From contig NZ_CP133656.1 in NCBI RefSeq assembly GCF_036885195.1, positions 1,364,001 to 1,428,000 of the forward strand: DNA of 64,000 nt, read 5' to 3'. Below, piece after piece: positions 16,913-26,493 of the stretch; within the stretch, counting starts at the first letter, position 1; every line of letters begins with the position of its first letter. This stretch comes from Pectobacterium cacticida. GTDB lineage: Bacteria; Pseudomonadota; Gammaproteobacteria; Enterobacterales; Enterobacteriaceae. The notes beneath the pieces were generated by a model. It made no database searches. It was not told where the DNA came from and saw nothing but the letters and a program-made list of their open reading frames with translations. Made by a program: the position numbers and the translations under genes.

Positions 16913-18814
16913 ATGTTGCCCACACCGGATTATTCTACTTTACCGTCTTCCCCGGTTTCAGGGGTTGTGATGCCCGAAAATCGGGTGTTAGCGGTGCGCA
17001 ACCTGAGTGTGTATTTTGAGCAGCATGGGCGGCGATCGGACGCGGTAAAGCAGCTAACCTTTAACGTCGATCGTGGGGAAACGCTGGCTATCGTGGGGGA
17101 ATCGGGGTCAGGGAAGTCCGTCACCTCTCTGGCGCTAATGCGGTTAGTTGAGCAGGCGGGGGGCGTTATTCATCAGGGCGAGATGCAATTGCGTCGTCGC
17201 GATGGGCGCGTGGTGGAACTGCGCAGCGCCCGTCAGTCGATCATGCGCACGCTGCGTGGTGCGGACCTGGCGATGATATTTCAGGAACCGATGACGTCAC
17301 TCAATCCGGTGTTTCCCATCGGTGAACAGATCGCCGAGTCGATTCGCCTGCATCAGGGTATGGACAGACGCGCCGCCCGTGCGGAGACCCTGCATATGCT
17401 GGATCTGGTCAGGATACCGGAGGCGCACAATGTGTTGGATCGCTACCCACATCAGTTGTCTGGCGGCATGCGCCAGCGCGTGATGATTGCGATGGCGCTG
17501 TCTTGCAAACCGTCGCTGCTGATTGCCGATGAGCCGACGACCGCGCTGGATGTGACCATTCAGGCGCAAATCCTGCAACTGATCCGGGTGCTGCAGCGCG
17601 AAATGAACATGGCGGTGATTTTTATCACTCACGATATGGGCGTGGTGGCGGAAATGGCCGACCGCGTGTTGGTTATGCACCGCGGGGAAAGTGTTGAAAC
17701 GGGGAACGCAGTGCAGATCTTTACCGCCCCGCAGCATCCGTACACGCAGAGGCTGTTGGCGGCGGTACCGGCGCTAGGGTCGATGCGGGGTCGGCCTTTT
17801 CCGGAAAAATTTCCCTTATTGGATCAAGATTCGGCATCTGCTGCAGATAGCGCCCCGCAGGATACGGTTTCCGCTCAGGCAGCGCCAATCTTGCAGGTGA
17901 GCCAGTTGGTCACGCGATTTCCGATACGCAGCGGGGTGTTAAACCGCGTCACCCATCAGGTGCATGCCGTTGAAAATGTTAGTTTCGATCTCTGGCCGGG
18001 CGAAACGCTTGCGCTGGTTGGCGAATCGGGATGTGGTAAATCGACTACCGGACGGGCATTACTTCAGTTGGTGAAAAGCCAGAAAGGCGAGATAACCTTT
18101 AAGGGGCAGCGCATTCATCAACTCAGCGGCGCGGCACTACAGCATCTGCGCCGCGATATCCAACTCATTTTCCAGGACCCTTATGCGTCGCTCGATCCGC
18201 GTCTCACGGTCGGGTTTTCGATCATGGAGCCGCTGCTCGTGCACAATATTTGCCGTCGGCAGGAGGCTGAGAGGCGAGTGGCGGCGTTGCTGTCTCGCGT
18301 CGGATTAGCCCCGGAATATGCGCGTCGCTATCCGCATGAATTTTCCGGCGGCCAGCGTCAGCGTATCTGTATCGCCAGAGCGCTGGCGCTCAATCCCAAC
18401 GTGGTGATTGCCGATGAAGCCGTATCCGCGCTGGATGTGTCGATTCAGGCGCAGATCATTAATCTGATGATGGATCTGCAACGTGAATACGGCATCGCAT
18501 TTTTGTTTATTTCCCACGATATGGCGGTGGTTGAACGCATAAGCCACCGCGTCGCGGTGATGTATATGGGGCAAATTGTCGAGATCGGCTCGCGGCAAGA
18601 TGTTTTCGAACGGCCTCAGCACCCCTATACCCGCAAGCTGATGTCGGCCGTACCGGTAGCCGACCCGTCACGCCGCCAGCGTGAGCAGGTGTTACTGGTT
18701 GATGATATACCTAGCCCGATCCGCGCGCTGGGCGATGAGCCGATCACGGCACCGTTAGTACAGGTGGGTGAACGGCATTTCGTTGCGCACCATCCGATAG
18801 CCGGTGCGTATTGA
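16913..18814 (+). CDS. gsiA: Glutathione/peptide ABC importer, double ATP-binding protein GsiA
   Basis: A 633-residue protein with two complete ABC modules. The first has Walker A GESGSGKS, signature LSGGMRQR and Walker B LLIADEPTTALD. The second has GESGCGKS, FSGGQRQR and VVIADEAVSALD. Each ends in an oligopeptide-type C-terminal domain (HPYTQRLLAAVP and HPYTRKLMSAVP). It powers the GsiBCD importer, which takes up glutathione in E. coli. A ribosome site, AGGAGA, lies nine bases before ATG. It is first in gsiABCD, 25 bases from gsiB. Confidence 0.94.
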   Translation: MLPTPDYSTLPSSPVSGVVMPENRVLAVRNLSVYFEQHGRRSDAVKQLTFNVDRGETLAIVGESGSGKSVTSLALMRLVEQAGGVIHQGEMQLRRRDGRVVELRSARQSIMRTLRGADLAMIFQEPMTSLNPVFPIGEQIAESIRLHQGMDRRAARAETLHMLDLVRIPEAHNVLDRYPHQLSGGMRQRVMIAMALSCKPSLLIADEPTTALDVTIQAQILQLIRVLQREMNMAVIFITHDMGVVAEMADRVLVMHRGESVETGNAVQIFTAPQHPYTQRLLAAVPALGSMRGRPFPEKFPLLDQDSASAADSAPQDTVSAQAAPILQVSQLVTRFPIRSGVLNRVTHQVHAVENVSFDLWPGETLALVGESGCGKSTTGRALLQLVKSQKGEITFKGQRIHQLSGAALQHLRRDIQLIFQDPYASLDPRLTVGFSIMEPLLVHNICRRQEAERRVAALLSRVGLAPEYARRYPHEFSGGQRQRICIARALALNPNVVIADEAVSALDVSIQAQIINLMMDLQREYGIAFLFISHDMAVVERISHRVAVMYMGQIVEIGSRQDVFERPQHPYTRKLMSAVPVADPSRRQREQVLLVDDIPSPIRALGDEPITAPLVQVGERHFVAHHPIAGAY

Positions 18815-18839
18815 CAGGGATTCATAAGGAGAACGTAGT

Positions 18840-20387
18840 ATGAGCATAATGACGAAACAACGGCGCTGGTTAGCCGCCGCAGGTGTAACGATGGCCATGA
18901 TGGCGGCTTCCCCGGTCTGGGCGGCCAAAGATGTTGTTATCGCCGTGGGGTCCACGTTCACCAGCCTGGACCCATATGATGCCAACGATTCACTCTCGCA
19001 GGCGGTCGCCAAATCCTTCTATCAGGGGCTATTTGGTTTCGATAAGGACATGAAGCTGGTGAATGTCCTGGCGGACAGTTATGACGTTAGCCCGGACGGA
19101 CTGACGTACACCATCAAACTACATCCCGGCGTGAAATTCCACGACGGATCGGCGTTTAATGCCGCCGCCGTTAAAGTCAATCTGGATCGCGCCAGTAACC
19201 CAGATAATCGCCTGAAGCGGTATAACCTGTTTAAGATGATTGATAAAACCGAGGTCGTGGACGATCTGACGGTCAAGATCGTGCTGAAAACACCGTTCTC
19301 GGCGTTTGTCAATAATTTGGCGCATCCGGCGGCGGTAATGATTTCGCCAGCGGCATTAAAACAGTATGGCAAGGATATCGGTTTCCACCCGGTTGGCACC
19401 GGCCCGTACCGTTTTGTGACCTGGAATCAGACCGATTTTGTCAAAGTCGAGAAGTTCAACGGCTATTGGAAAGCCGGGCTACCGAAGCTGGACAGCATCA
19501 CCTGGCGTCCCGTGGTGGATAACAATACGCGTGCCGCGCTGTTGCAAACCGGCGAAGCGCAGTTCGCTTATCCGATCCCGTTCGAGCAGGCCAAGCTGTT
19601 AGAGAAAAATGATCGGTTGACGCTGGTAGCGGCACCGTCGATTCTGCATCGTTACATCAGCATGAATGTGACGCAGAAACCGTTCGATAACCCCAAAGTC
19701 CGCCAGGCGTTGAATTATGCCATTAATAAAGAGGCGCTGATTAAGGTGGCATTTTCCGGCTACGCGACGCCAGCCGAAGGGCCGTTGCCGAGCAGCATTG
19801 ATTATGCGGTGAAATATCATCCGTGGCCTTACGATCCCGCTAAAGCGCGCGAGCTGTTAAAGGAGGCCGGCTACCCGAATGGTTTCACCACCACGCTCTG
19901 GTCATCACATAATCACAGCACGGCGCAGAAAGTCTTACAGTTCACACAGCAGCAACTGGCGCAGGTTGGCGTGAAAGTGCAGGTGACTGCGATGGATGCC
20001 GGTCAGCGTGCGGCGGAAGTGGAAGGGAAGAGTGTGAAAGAAACCGGAGTACGTCTGTTCTACACCGGTTGGTCGGCATCGACAGGTGAAGCCGACTGGG
20101 CGTTGACGCCGCTATTTGCTACGGCATCCTGGCCACCGGCGCAGTTCAATACGGCGTTTTACAGTAATCCTCAGGTTGACGCCGATCTGGCGAATGCATT
20201 GAAAACGACGGATCGAGCGGAGAAACAGCAGCTCTACAAGGACGCGCAGGACAAAATCTGGGCCGATGCCCCGTGGATTTTTCTTGTCACCGAACGTCTG
20301 GTCTCGGCTAACAGTAAAAAGCTGACAGGGTTTTATGTCATGCCGGATACCCTGTTCAGTTTTGATGATGCGGATCTGACGGAATAA
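18840..20387 (+). CDS. gsiB: Glutathione-binding periplasmic protein GsiB
   Basis: A 515-residue solute-binding protein of the SBP_bac_5 (DppA/OppA/GsiB) family. The signal peptide ends at SPVWA. Family segments include TSLDPYDANDSLSQAVAKSF, LHPGVKFHDGSAFNA, and GTGPYRFVTWNQTDFV, followed by repeated lobe motifs typical of the group. It captures peptide substrate, in E. coli glutathione, for GsiC/GsiD in the inner membrane. The ribosome site is AAGGAG. The 143-base gap to gsiC holds an imperfect direct repeat (AGCAGGACGAG at 20398 and 20414). Confidence 0.94.
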   Translation: MSIMTKQRRWLAAAGVTMAMMAASPVWAAKDVVIAVGSTFTSLDPYDANDSLSQAVAKSFYQGLFGFDKDMKLVNVLADSYDVSPDGLTYTIKLHPGVKFHDGSAFNAAAVKVNLDRASNPDNRLKRYNLFKMIDKTEVVDDLTVKIVLKTPFSAFVNNLAHPAAVMISPAALKQYGKDIGFHPVGTGPYRFVTWNQTDFVKVEKFNGYWKAGLPKLDSITWRPVVDNNTRAALLQTGEAQFAYPIPFEQAKLLEKNDRLTLVAAPSILHRYISMNVTQKPFDNPKVRQALNYAINKEALIKVAFSGYATPAEGPLPSSIDYAVKYHPWPYDPAKARELLKEAGYPNGFTTTLWSSHNHSTAQKVLQFTQQQLAQVGVKVQVTAMDAGQRAAEVEGKSVKETGVRLFYTGWSASTGEADWALTPLFATASWPPAQFNTAFYSNPQVDADLANALKTTDRAEKQQLYKDAQDKIWADAPWIFLVTERLVSANSKKLTGFYVMPDTLFSFDDADLTE

Positions 20388-20530
20388 GTCTCCTATCAGC
20401 AGGACGAGTACGCAGCAGGACGAGCACGGCGGGTATTGTTGGCGCGTTTGATAACGTCATCAGGCTATCCGCCGTGGACGGCGTTTGCCCTTTCTGAGGG
20501 AGAGTGATACAGGTTTGTGGAAAACAGGTC

Positions 20531-21451
20531 ATGCTCAATTATTTTATTAAACGACTACTGGGACTGATTCCCACGCTCCTGATCGTGATGGTATTGGTGT
20601 TTCTGTTCGTCCATCTGCTGCCCGGCGATCCGGCGCGTTTAGCCGCCGGGCGGGAAGCGGATGCCGCCGTTATCGAGATGGTACGGCAGGATTTGGGATT
20701 GGATAAACCGTTGCCACAGCAGTTTTGGCATTTCTTTACCCGCAGCCTGCAAGGCGATTTCGGCACGTCGATAGCGTCGAAGCGCCCGGTCACGGAGGAG
20801 ATCGCCACGCGCTTTATGCCGACCTTCTGGTTGACGGTGTGCAGTATGGCCTGGGCGGTGATCTTTGGCATGACCATCGGCATGATATCGGCCGTGTGGC
20901 GTAACCGCTGGCCTGACCGGATTGGGATGACGCTGGCGGTGACCGGGCTCTCTTTCCCCGCGTTTGCGCTGGGTATGTTGTTAATGCAAATTTTTTCGGT
21001 TGAATTAGGCTGGCTGCCGACCGTGGGCGCGGACACGTGGTTACACTATATTTTACCCTCCATAACGCTAGGCGCGGCGGTCGCGGCGGTGATGGCGCGT
21101 TTTACCCGCGCCTCCTTTATTGATGTTTTGCAGGAAGATTACATGCGCACGGCACGGGCGAAGGGCGTGCGCGAATCGCTGGTGGTGGTGAAGCACGGGC
21201 TGCGTAATGCGTTGATTCCCGTCGTCACGATGATGGGCTTGCAGTTTGGTTTTTTGCTCGGTGGCTCCATTGTTGTGGAGAAGGTATTCAACTGGCCGGG
21301 GCTGGGAAGGTTGCTGGTGGATGCGGTGGAGATGCGCGATTATCCGGTGATTCAGGCCGAAGTGCTGCTGTTTTCCCTGGAATTTATTTTGATTAATCTG
21401 TTCGTCGATATGCTCTACGCCGCGATTAACCCAGCGATTCGCTATCGATAA
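20531..21451 (+). CDS. gsiC: Glutathione ABC importer permease GsiC
   Basis: A 306-residue inner-membrane permease of the DppB/GsiC type. It opens with MLNYFIKRLLGLIPTLL, with about six transmembrane helices and the EAA loop EDYMRTARAKGVRESLVVVKHGLRNALIPV. The start MLNYF matches E. coli GsiC; a start nine codons upstream (20504) is less likely. It pairs with GsiD, whose gene begins ten bases downstream. Confidence 0.95.
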   Translation: MLNYFIKRLLGLIPTLLIVMVLVFLFVHLLPGDPARLAAGREADAAVIEMVRQDLGLDKPLPQQFWHFFTRSLQGDFGTSIASKRPVTEEIATRFMPTFWLTVCSMAWAVIFGMTIGMISAVWRNRWPDRIGMTLAVTGLSFPAFALGMLLMQIFSVELGWLPTVGADTWLHYILPSITLGAAVAAVMARFTRASFIDVLQEDYMRTARAKGVRESLVVVKHGLRNALIPVVTMMGLQFGFLLGGSIVVEKVFNWPGLGRLLVDAVEMRDYPVIQAEVLLFSLEFILINLFVDMLYAAINPAIRYR

Positions 21452-21460
21452 GGGAAGGGA

Positions 21461-22366
21461 ATGAAAGACTGGCGACGTAAAATGATGTTGACGGCGCTCC
21501 CGGTGATGAGCGAGCAAGCTGCTCGTACACCGTGGCGTGAGTTTGGGCGGCGTTTTCTTCAGCAGCCGGTGGCCGTTGCCGCGGGCATCTTTGTGCTGTT
21601 ACTGATTCTGGTCGCCTTTCTGGCACCGTATCTGACACCCTATGACGCGGAAAACTATTTCGATTATGACCGTCTGAATGAAGGCCCTACGGCCGTTCAC
21701 TGGCTGGGGGTCGATTCACTGGGGCGTGATATTTTCAGTCGCATTCTCATGGGGGCCAGAGTCTCTCTGGCGGCCGGGATTTTTTCCGTGCTGGTAGGAA
21801 TGGTGATCGGTACGACACTGGGCCTACTGGCTGGCTATTACGAAGGGTGGTCGGACAGAATCATTATGCGCATTTGCGATGTGCTGTTTGCCTTTCCTGG
21901 GATTCTGCTGGCGATTGCCGTCGTTGCCATCATGGGCAGCGGAATGGCGAATGTCATTGTCGCCGTAGCGATTTTCAGTATTCCCGCCTTTGCCCGACTG
22001 GTGCGGGGCAATACGCTCGTGCTGAAACAGCTTACCTACATCGAATCCGCCCGCAGCATAGGCGCGAGTGACGCGGCGATCCTCTTTCGGCATATTTTGC
22101 CTGGTTCGGTCTCCTCTATCGTAGTGTTTTTCTCAATGCGCATCGGCATGTCGATCATCACCGCCGCCAGTCTTTCTTTTTTAGGGCTTGGCGCCCAGCC
22201 GCCGATGCCGGAATGGGGGGCAATGCTCAATGAGGCACGATCCGATATGGTGATCGCGCCACATGTCGCCATCTTTCCCAGCCTGGCGATCTTTTTAACG
22301 GTGCTGGCGTTTAACCTCTTAGGCGATGGCCTGCGCGATGCGCTCGATCCAAAGTTGAGAACATAA
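21461..22366 (+). CDS. gsiD: Glutathione ABC importer permease GsiD
   Basis: A 301-residue permease of the DppC/GsiD type. Its cytoplasmic N-terminus is followed by the OppC N-terminal segment, a first helix (AVAAGIFVLLLILVAFLAPY), GVDSLGRDIFSRILMGARVSL, and the EAA loop ESARSIGASDAAILFRHILPGS. It is the last gene of gsiABCD and ends directly at a bidirectional terminator. Confidence 0.95.
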   Translation: MKDWRRKMMLTALPVMSEQAARTPWREFGRRFLQQPVAVAAGIFVLLLILVAFLAPYLTPYDAENYFDYDRLNEGPTAVHWLGVDSLGRDIFSRILMGARVSLAAGIFSVLVGMVIGTTLGLLAGYYEGWSDRIIMRICDVLFAFPGILLAIAVVAIMGSGMANVIVAVAIFSIPAFARLVRGNTLVLKQLTYIESARSIGASDAAILFRHILPGSVSSIVVFFSMRIGMSIITAASLSFLGLGAQPPMPEWGAMLNEARSDMVIAPHVAIFPSLAIFLTVLAFNLLGDGLRDALDPKLRT

Positions 22367-22396
22367 AAAAAGCGCGGCATGTCATGCCGCGCTTTT
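22367..22396. terminator. Bidirectional terminator between gsiD and maeA
   Basis: A stem of 13-14 bp (AAAAGCGCGGCAT with ATGCCGCGCTTTT) with a three-base loop, flanked by A-runs on one side and T on the other, lies between convergent genes. It should serve both. Confidence 0.85.
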
Positions 22397-22411
22397 CAAT
22401 CGTAAGGAGGC

Positions 22412-24109
22412 TTAGAATGAGGTCCGTTTGTAGCTACGGTATTGCGGTTGCCAGAAGTTGTGCTCAATCGCCTGCTGTAGCGCATCCGACGAGGTGACAA
22501 CGGCAACCCCTTGCAACTGTGCCGCTTTACCTACTTCCAGTGCAATACGTCTGGACACCTGCTGAATGTTGGACAGATCGGGCAGTAGCGCGCCTTCACC
22601 GTCATTCGCCAACGGCGAGCAGTCAGCCAGTGCGCGGCTGGCGGCCATCAGCATGCCGTCAGTGATACGTTTGGCGCCGGATGCTAGCACCCCTAACCCA
22701 ATGCCTGGGAAAATATAAGAGTTATTGCACTGGGCGATAGGGTAGACCTTATCCTGATAGCGTACCGGAGAGAACGGGCTACCGGTCGCAACCAACGCCG
22801 CACCTGCGGTCCAGTTGATAATATCCTCAGGGCGGGCTTCCACGCGCGACGTCGGATTAGACAACGGCATGACAATAGGGCGAGCGCAGTGTTTGTGCAT
22901 TTCACGGATGATCTCTTCCGTAAACAAGCCCGGTTGACCGGACACGCCGATCAGAATCGTCGGCTTGGCATTACGCACCACTTCGAGTAGTGAGATCGCG
23001 TCGCTGTTGCAGTCCCATCCGGCCAGACGATCGCTTTTCTGCACCAGCTTGCTCTGAAAATCGAGCAGATTCGGCAGCTTATCGGTCAGCAGACCAAAAC
23101 GATCCACCATGAACACGCGCGCGCGCGCTTCTTCCTCGCTGAGCCCTTCCGATTTCATCTGCGCGATAATTTGTTCCGCGATGCCACAACCGGCGGAACC
23201 CGCGCCCAGAAACGCGACTGTCTGATCGCGCAACTGCGTACCCGCCGCACGGCTGGCGGCAATCAGGCTACCCAACGCGACCGCCGCGGTTCCCTGGATA
23301 TCATCGTTAAAGCTACAGATTTCATCGCGATAGCGATTTAGCAGCGGAGTGGCGTTTTTCTGAGCAAAATCTTCAAACTGCAACAACACGTTTGGCCAAC
23401 GGCGCTTAACGGCCTGAATGAACTCATCCACGAAGGCATAATATTCATCGCCCGTGATACGCGGGTGACGCCAGCCCATATACAGCGGATCGTTAAGGCG
23501 TTGAGGATTATTCGTACCGACATCCAGAACCACGGGCAGGGTGTAGGCCGGGCTGATACCGCCGCAGGCGGTGTAGAGCGACAGCTTACCGATGGGGATC
23601 CCCATACCGCCGATACCCTGATCGCCTAAACCCAGAATACGCTCACCGTCGGTCACCACGATGACCTTCACATTTTGTTTAGTGGCGTTTTGCAGCATAT
23701 CGTCGATATAAGCGCGATTTGGATAAGCGATAAACAGGCCACGGGCGCGGCGATAGATATCGGAGAAGTGCTCACAAGCCTCACCCACGGTAGGGGTGTA
23801 GATAATGGGCATCATTTCACTCAGATGCCCATCCAATAGGCGATAGAACAGGGTTTCGTTAGTATCCTGAATGTTGCGTAGATAAACATGTTTATCAATA
23901 TCGTTTTGGAATTCCTGATATTGACGCCAGGCACGTTCTGCTTGTTCTTCAATGGTTTCAACGGCTTCAGGCAGCAGACCGTGCAGGTTAAAATTAGCGC
24001 GCTCTTCTGCGGTAAATGCGCTGCCTTTGTTGAGCAAGGGGAATTCAAGCAAGATAGGGCCAGCGTAAGGAATATGGAGAGGACGTTTGCTTTCGTATTC
24101 TAATTCCAT
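22412..24109 (-). CDS. maeA: NAD-dependent malic enzyme
   Basis: A 565-residue enzyme that oxidatively decarboxylates malate to pyruvate with NAD+. It has the signature YTPTVGEACEHFSDIYR, the substrate/metal region VVVTDGERILGLGDQGIGGMGIPIGK, QFEDFAQKNA and FNDDIQGTAAVALG. The dinucleotide site GAGSAGCGIAEQI and the closing PGIGLGVLASGA are also present. Length and motifs match E. coli MaeA (SfcA). It is a single gene convergent with gsiABCD. Confidence 0.96.
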   Translation of the reverse strand: MELEYESKRPLHIPYAGPILLEFPLLNKGSAFTAEERANFNLHGLLPEAVETIEEQAERAWRQYQEFQNDIDKHVYLRNIQDTNETLFYRLLDGHLSEMMPIIYTPTVGEACEHFSDIYRRARGLFIAYPNRAYIDDMLQNATKQNVKVIVVTDGERILGLGDQGIGGMGIPIGKLSLYTACGGISPAYTLPVVLDVGTNNPQRLNDPLYMGWRHPRITGDEYYAFVDEFIQAVKRRWPNVLLQFEDFAQKNATPLLNRYRDEICSFNDDIQGTAAVALGSLIAASRAAGTQLRDQTVAFLGAGSAGCGIAEQIIAQMKSEGLSEEEARARVFMVDRFGLLTDKLPNLLDFQSKLVQKSDRLAGWDCNSDAISLLEVVRNAKPTILIGVSGQPGLFTEEIIREMHKHCARPIVMPLSNPTSRVEARPEDIINWTAGAALVATGSPFSPVRYQDKVYPIAQCNNSYIFPGIGLGVLASGAKRITDGMLMAASRALADCSPLANDGEGALLPDLSNIQQVSRRIALEVGKAAQLQGVAVVTSSDALQQAIEHNFWQPQYRSYKRTSF

Positions 24110-24290
24110 GACTTTTCACTCTTCGGATGACAGGAAAAACTCAGGTGTTGTCGATAAGACTGCGGGGGATCTTAAATTACTTAGAGAATATGTACAGAAA
24201 TTGTTAATTAAAATAGTTACAGAGAACCGGCCCCTTAAACATGATGCGACGCTAAGGAACGACGCAGGTTTACGCCGTTCCCTTCTGTGA

Positions 24291-24986
24291 TCACCCTGCC
24301 AGGTGCAGGAGCAGGGGGAAGATAAACGGCGCAACGAGCGAGGTGATAATCCCGCAGATGACTAGCGCCAGAGAACTGAATGCGCCTTCCTGATAATCCA
24401 CCTCCGCACAGCGAGCAGTGCCAAGGGCGTGCGAGGCGGTGCCCATTGACAGCCCACGGGCCGCTTTGGTTTTAATACCGATGCGATCGAACAGACTATG
24501 GCCGAAAACGGCACCCACAATACCAACAAAAATGACGCAAACCGCGCTGATCGCCGGTATACCACCGATCGTGCTGGCGACGGCCATCGCAATCGGCGTA
24601 GTGACGGACTTGGGCAATACCGAAGCCGCAATTTCCGGCGATGCGCCCATCCACAGCGCCACGAGCGTGCCGGAGGTGATGGCGCTCAGACTGCCGATGA
24701 AGCATACGCTGATGATCGATTTCCAGCGGGCGCGGATCTGGTGTAGTTGTTCATACAACGGGAAGGCCAGGGCGACTACCGCCGGTTGTAGCAAATCGTT
24801 AAGTACCTTGCTGCCTTGAAAATAGTGCTCATAGGGAATCTTCAACACCAGCAATAGCGGAATAATAATCGCCATTGAGACCAGCAGCGGGTTTAGCAGG
24901 GACATTTTGCTTAACACCGCGAGTTTGCGTGCGGCAAAAAACACCACGAGAGTCAGGGGCAAAGACCACCACAAATAGCTGAACAT
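24291..24986 (-). CDS. yohK: LrgB/CidB family inner-membrane protein YohK
   Basis: A 231-residue membrane protein with six to seven hydrophobic segments. It contains the LrgB landmark SVTTPIAMAVASTIGGIPAISAV and the terminal GTASHALGTARCAEVDYQEGAFSSLALVICGI. LrgA/LrgB pairs resemble holin/antiholin systems and are also reported to move pyruvate, glycolate or dicarboxylates. Its start shares a base with the yohJ stop (TAATG), so the pair is translationally coupled. Confidence 0.92.
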   Translation of the reverse strand: MFSYLWWSLPLTLVVFFAARKLAVLSKMSLLNPLLVSMAIIIPLLLVLKIPYEHYFQGSKVLNDLLQPAVVALAFPLYEQLHQIRARWKSIISVCFIGSLSAITSGTLVALWMGASPEIAASVLPKSVTTPIAMAVASTIGGIPAISAVCVIFVGIVGAVFGHSLFDRIGIKTKAARGLSMGTASHALGTARCAEVDYQEGAFSSLALVICGIITSLVAPFIFPLLLHLAG

Positions 24987-25393
24987 TATTTATTTTCCTT
25001 CGACGCTGCGCGATCGCCCGCCATGGCGCGTTCGCGCTGCATGATCTGGGTACTGAAACCCACCACCAACATCACAATAAACGTACTGATCAGGCAGGAA
25101 ACCACGATAGGGCCAAACTGTTGGCTCACCAGATCATAATAATTCATAACGCCGACGCCGATAGGGACGAACAGCAGCGCCATATGACGGATAAGGAGTT
25201 GGCACCCAGGTTTTACCCACTGCGCAGGCAGAATTTGCGAAGCCAGAAGAGCGAAAAGCACAAGCATACCAATGATGCTGCCGGGGATAGAGAACGGGAG
25301 TAACGCGGATACCGCATTGCCTGCCAGCAGGCAGAGATAAATCAATGCGAAAGCGCGTAGATACTGCCAGCAAACGATGAATGTATTACGCAT
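24986..25393 (-). CDS. yohJ: LrgA/CidA family inner-membrane protein YohJ
   Basis: A 135-residue protein with four transmembrane segments. The LrgA signature is IPGSIIGMLVLFALLASQILPAQWVKPGCQ, followed by LFVPIGVGVMNYYDLV. The start MRNTF is chosen because AGGA lies seven bases before it and it aligns with E. coli YohJ; the longer form from 25426 lacks a good site. It is the partner of YohK. Confidence 0.92.
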   Translation of the reverse strand: MRNTFIVCWQYLRAFALIYLCLLAGNAVSALLPFSIPGSIIGMLVLFALLASQILPAQWVKPGCQLLIRHMALLFVPIGVGVMNYYDLVSQQFGPIVVSCLISTFIVMLVVGFSTQIMQRERAMAGDRAASKENK

Positions 25394-25491
25394 GGGAAAT
25401 TCCTGATTAACAGAGGGGATTATCATAACGCTAATGGAATTGGCGTGCCACAGATCACGAATCTTGGTGGGGAAGGGCAGGCATTCCTGCT

Positions 25492-25552
25492 TAGAACCTA
25501 TCCGATTAAGGCTATTTTACTTGCCATGTTGGCCCAGGGCCGAGCTGGAAAT
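25492..25552 (+). repeat. Partial copy A of a short intergenic repeat
   Basis: About 60 bases, from TAGAACCTATCCGATTA to GGAAAT, align without gaps to the left part of copy B (26494) at roughly 80 percent identity, including the stretch GGCTATTTTACTTGCCAT. The right half and terminal repeat are missing. It lies downstream of celS in the same orientation as copy B. Confidence 0.75.
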
Positions 25553-25576
25553 GAAAAAGCGTGAGGGAACGCGTGA

Positions 25577-25619
25577 TTCGGTTCAGCCCGCGCAGCGCGA
25601 TCGTCGGGACTGAACCGAA
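25577..25619. terminator. Hairpin downstream of celS
   Basis: A 10-bp perfect stem TTCGGTTCAG/CTGAACCGAA, extended by CCC/GGG across a bulge, 26 bases past the celS stop. There is no T-run on the celS strand, so it may protect the mRNA end or mark rho-dependent termination. Confidence 0.5.
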
Positions 25620-25644
25620 AAGAATAAAGGAAACGACAGGGGCG

Positions 25645-26436
25645 CTATTTAACGTCTACGCTCCACTTTGTGATGTCGATCTGCCCGTCACCGCCAAAGA
25701 TCTCGGTGCCAAACTCCACGCTACTGATATATTTTGTATTGCTCATCCAGTTCTTTCCCACCAGATAGTTGGTGAAATGGCGAATATTGAGCGACGCCTT
25801 ATTGCTGTTGGAGGTGCGGACAAATGAGAAGACATTCCAACCTTTGCCATTACCCGAATTGATCCAGCCTTTGAATACGTTCCAGCTACTGCCGCCGAGG
25901 AAAACCGTTTCAAAATAGTCGCCCGCAGGGCCGGCATGGGTATTATTTAGCCAGATCATCAATTCGTCGGTCGGGGCCGTGTCCCAACTGGCTTTATTGG
26001 TCGTGTGGAACCAAATATCATATGCCGCGTTATAAGTCCCCGTGGCGTTGATGGAATAGGTGACGTTGCTGGTGATGCTCTTGTTGCTGGATAACCTTAT
26101 CGGCAGCCCGCTATTGGCGGTATAGCCTGCAGTCCAGTGCCAGCCGCTCACCAGCGATGGATAGGCTTTGACGCTGGAACTGTTGCTTGGCCAGTGCCAG
26201 CGCCATCCCATGCTGGTTGGGCTGTTGTAGAAAACGGTTTGCTGCCACCCCTTTACTTCATCTTTTCCCCAGACATTATTGAATACATAATATTTATTTT
26301 TTTCAAAATAGAGTTTGTCAGCATCCTTTGATGAACTGGCCGCAGAAGCGGTTAATGGTGAGAGTAATAAAGCAGAGAGGAATACGGGAAGCAAAGTGCG
26401 CAAAGTTTGCTGCGATTGAGTCTGCATAATAAGCAT
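25645..26436 (-). CDS. celS: Secreted endoglucanase, glycoside hydrolase family 12 (CelS-type)
   Basis: A 263-residue cellulase with a signal peptide ending near LTASAA, consistent with export through Sec and then the type II (Out) system. The family-12 catalytic pair is visible: nucleophile E158 in PTDELMIWLNN and acid/base E245 in VEFGTEIFGG. Aromatic cleft residues (WRWHWPSN, WHWTAGY, YDIWFHT) are also present. Length and features match CelS of Pectobacterium, which attacks cellulose in plant cell walls. AAAAGGAG with a seven-base spacer supports ATG 26436. The gene is isolated and lies between two same-orientation copies of a short intergenic repeat. Confidence 0.93.
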   Translation of the reverse strand: MLIMQTQSQQTLRTLLPVFLSALLLSPLTASAASSSKDADKLYFEKNKYYVFNNVWGKDEVKGWQQTVFYNSPTSMGWRWHWPSNSSSVKAYPSLVSGWHWTAGYTANSGLPIRLSSNKSITSNVTYSINATGTYNAAYDIWFHTTNKASWDTAPTDELMIWLNNTHAGPAGDYFETVFLGGSSWNVFKGWINSGNGKGWNVFSFVRTSNSNKASLNIRHFTNYLVGKNWMSNTKYISSVEFGTEIFGGDGQIDITKWSVDVK

Positions 26437-26468
26437 AATAAATCTCCTTTTAATATATGCTTAGGATG

Positions 26469-26481
26469 TTTCATGGTGAAA
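26469..26481. promoter_or_regulatory. Palindrome in the celS leader
   Basis: TTTCA-TGG-TGAAA, a perfect 5+5 inverted repeat, sits 33-45 bases before the celS start. It could be an operator. It is not in the GAAA-N6-TTTC orientation of KdgR boxes. Confidence 0.3.
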
Positions 26482-26493
26482 TTTAGTGCGTAT

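Noticed and set aside
26469..26481. KdgR operator upstream of celS
   Set aside because: The palindrome is TTTCA-TGG-TGAAA, the reverse order of the GAAA-N6-TTTC half-sites of KdgR boxes, so only an unassigned palindrome is listed.
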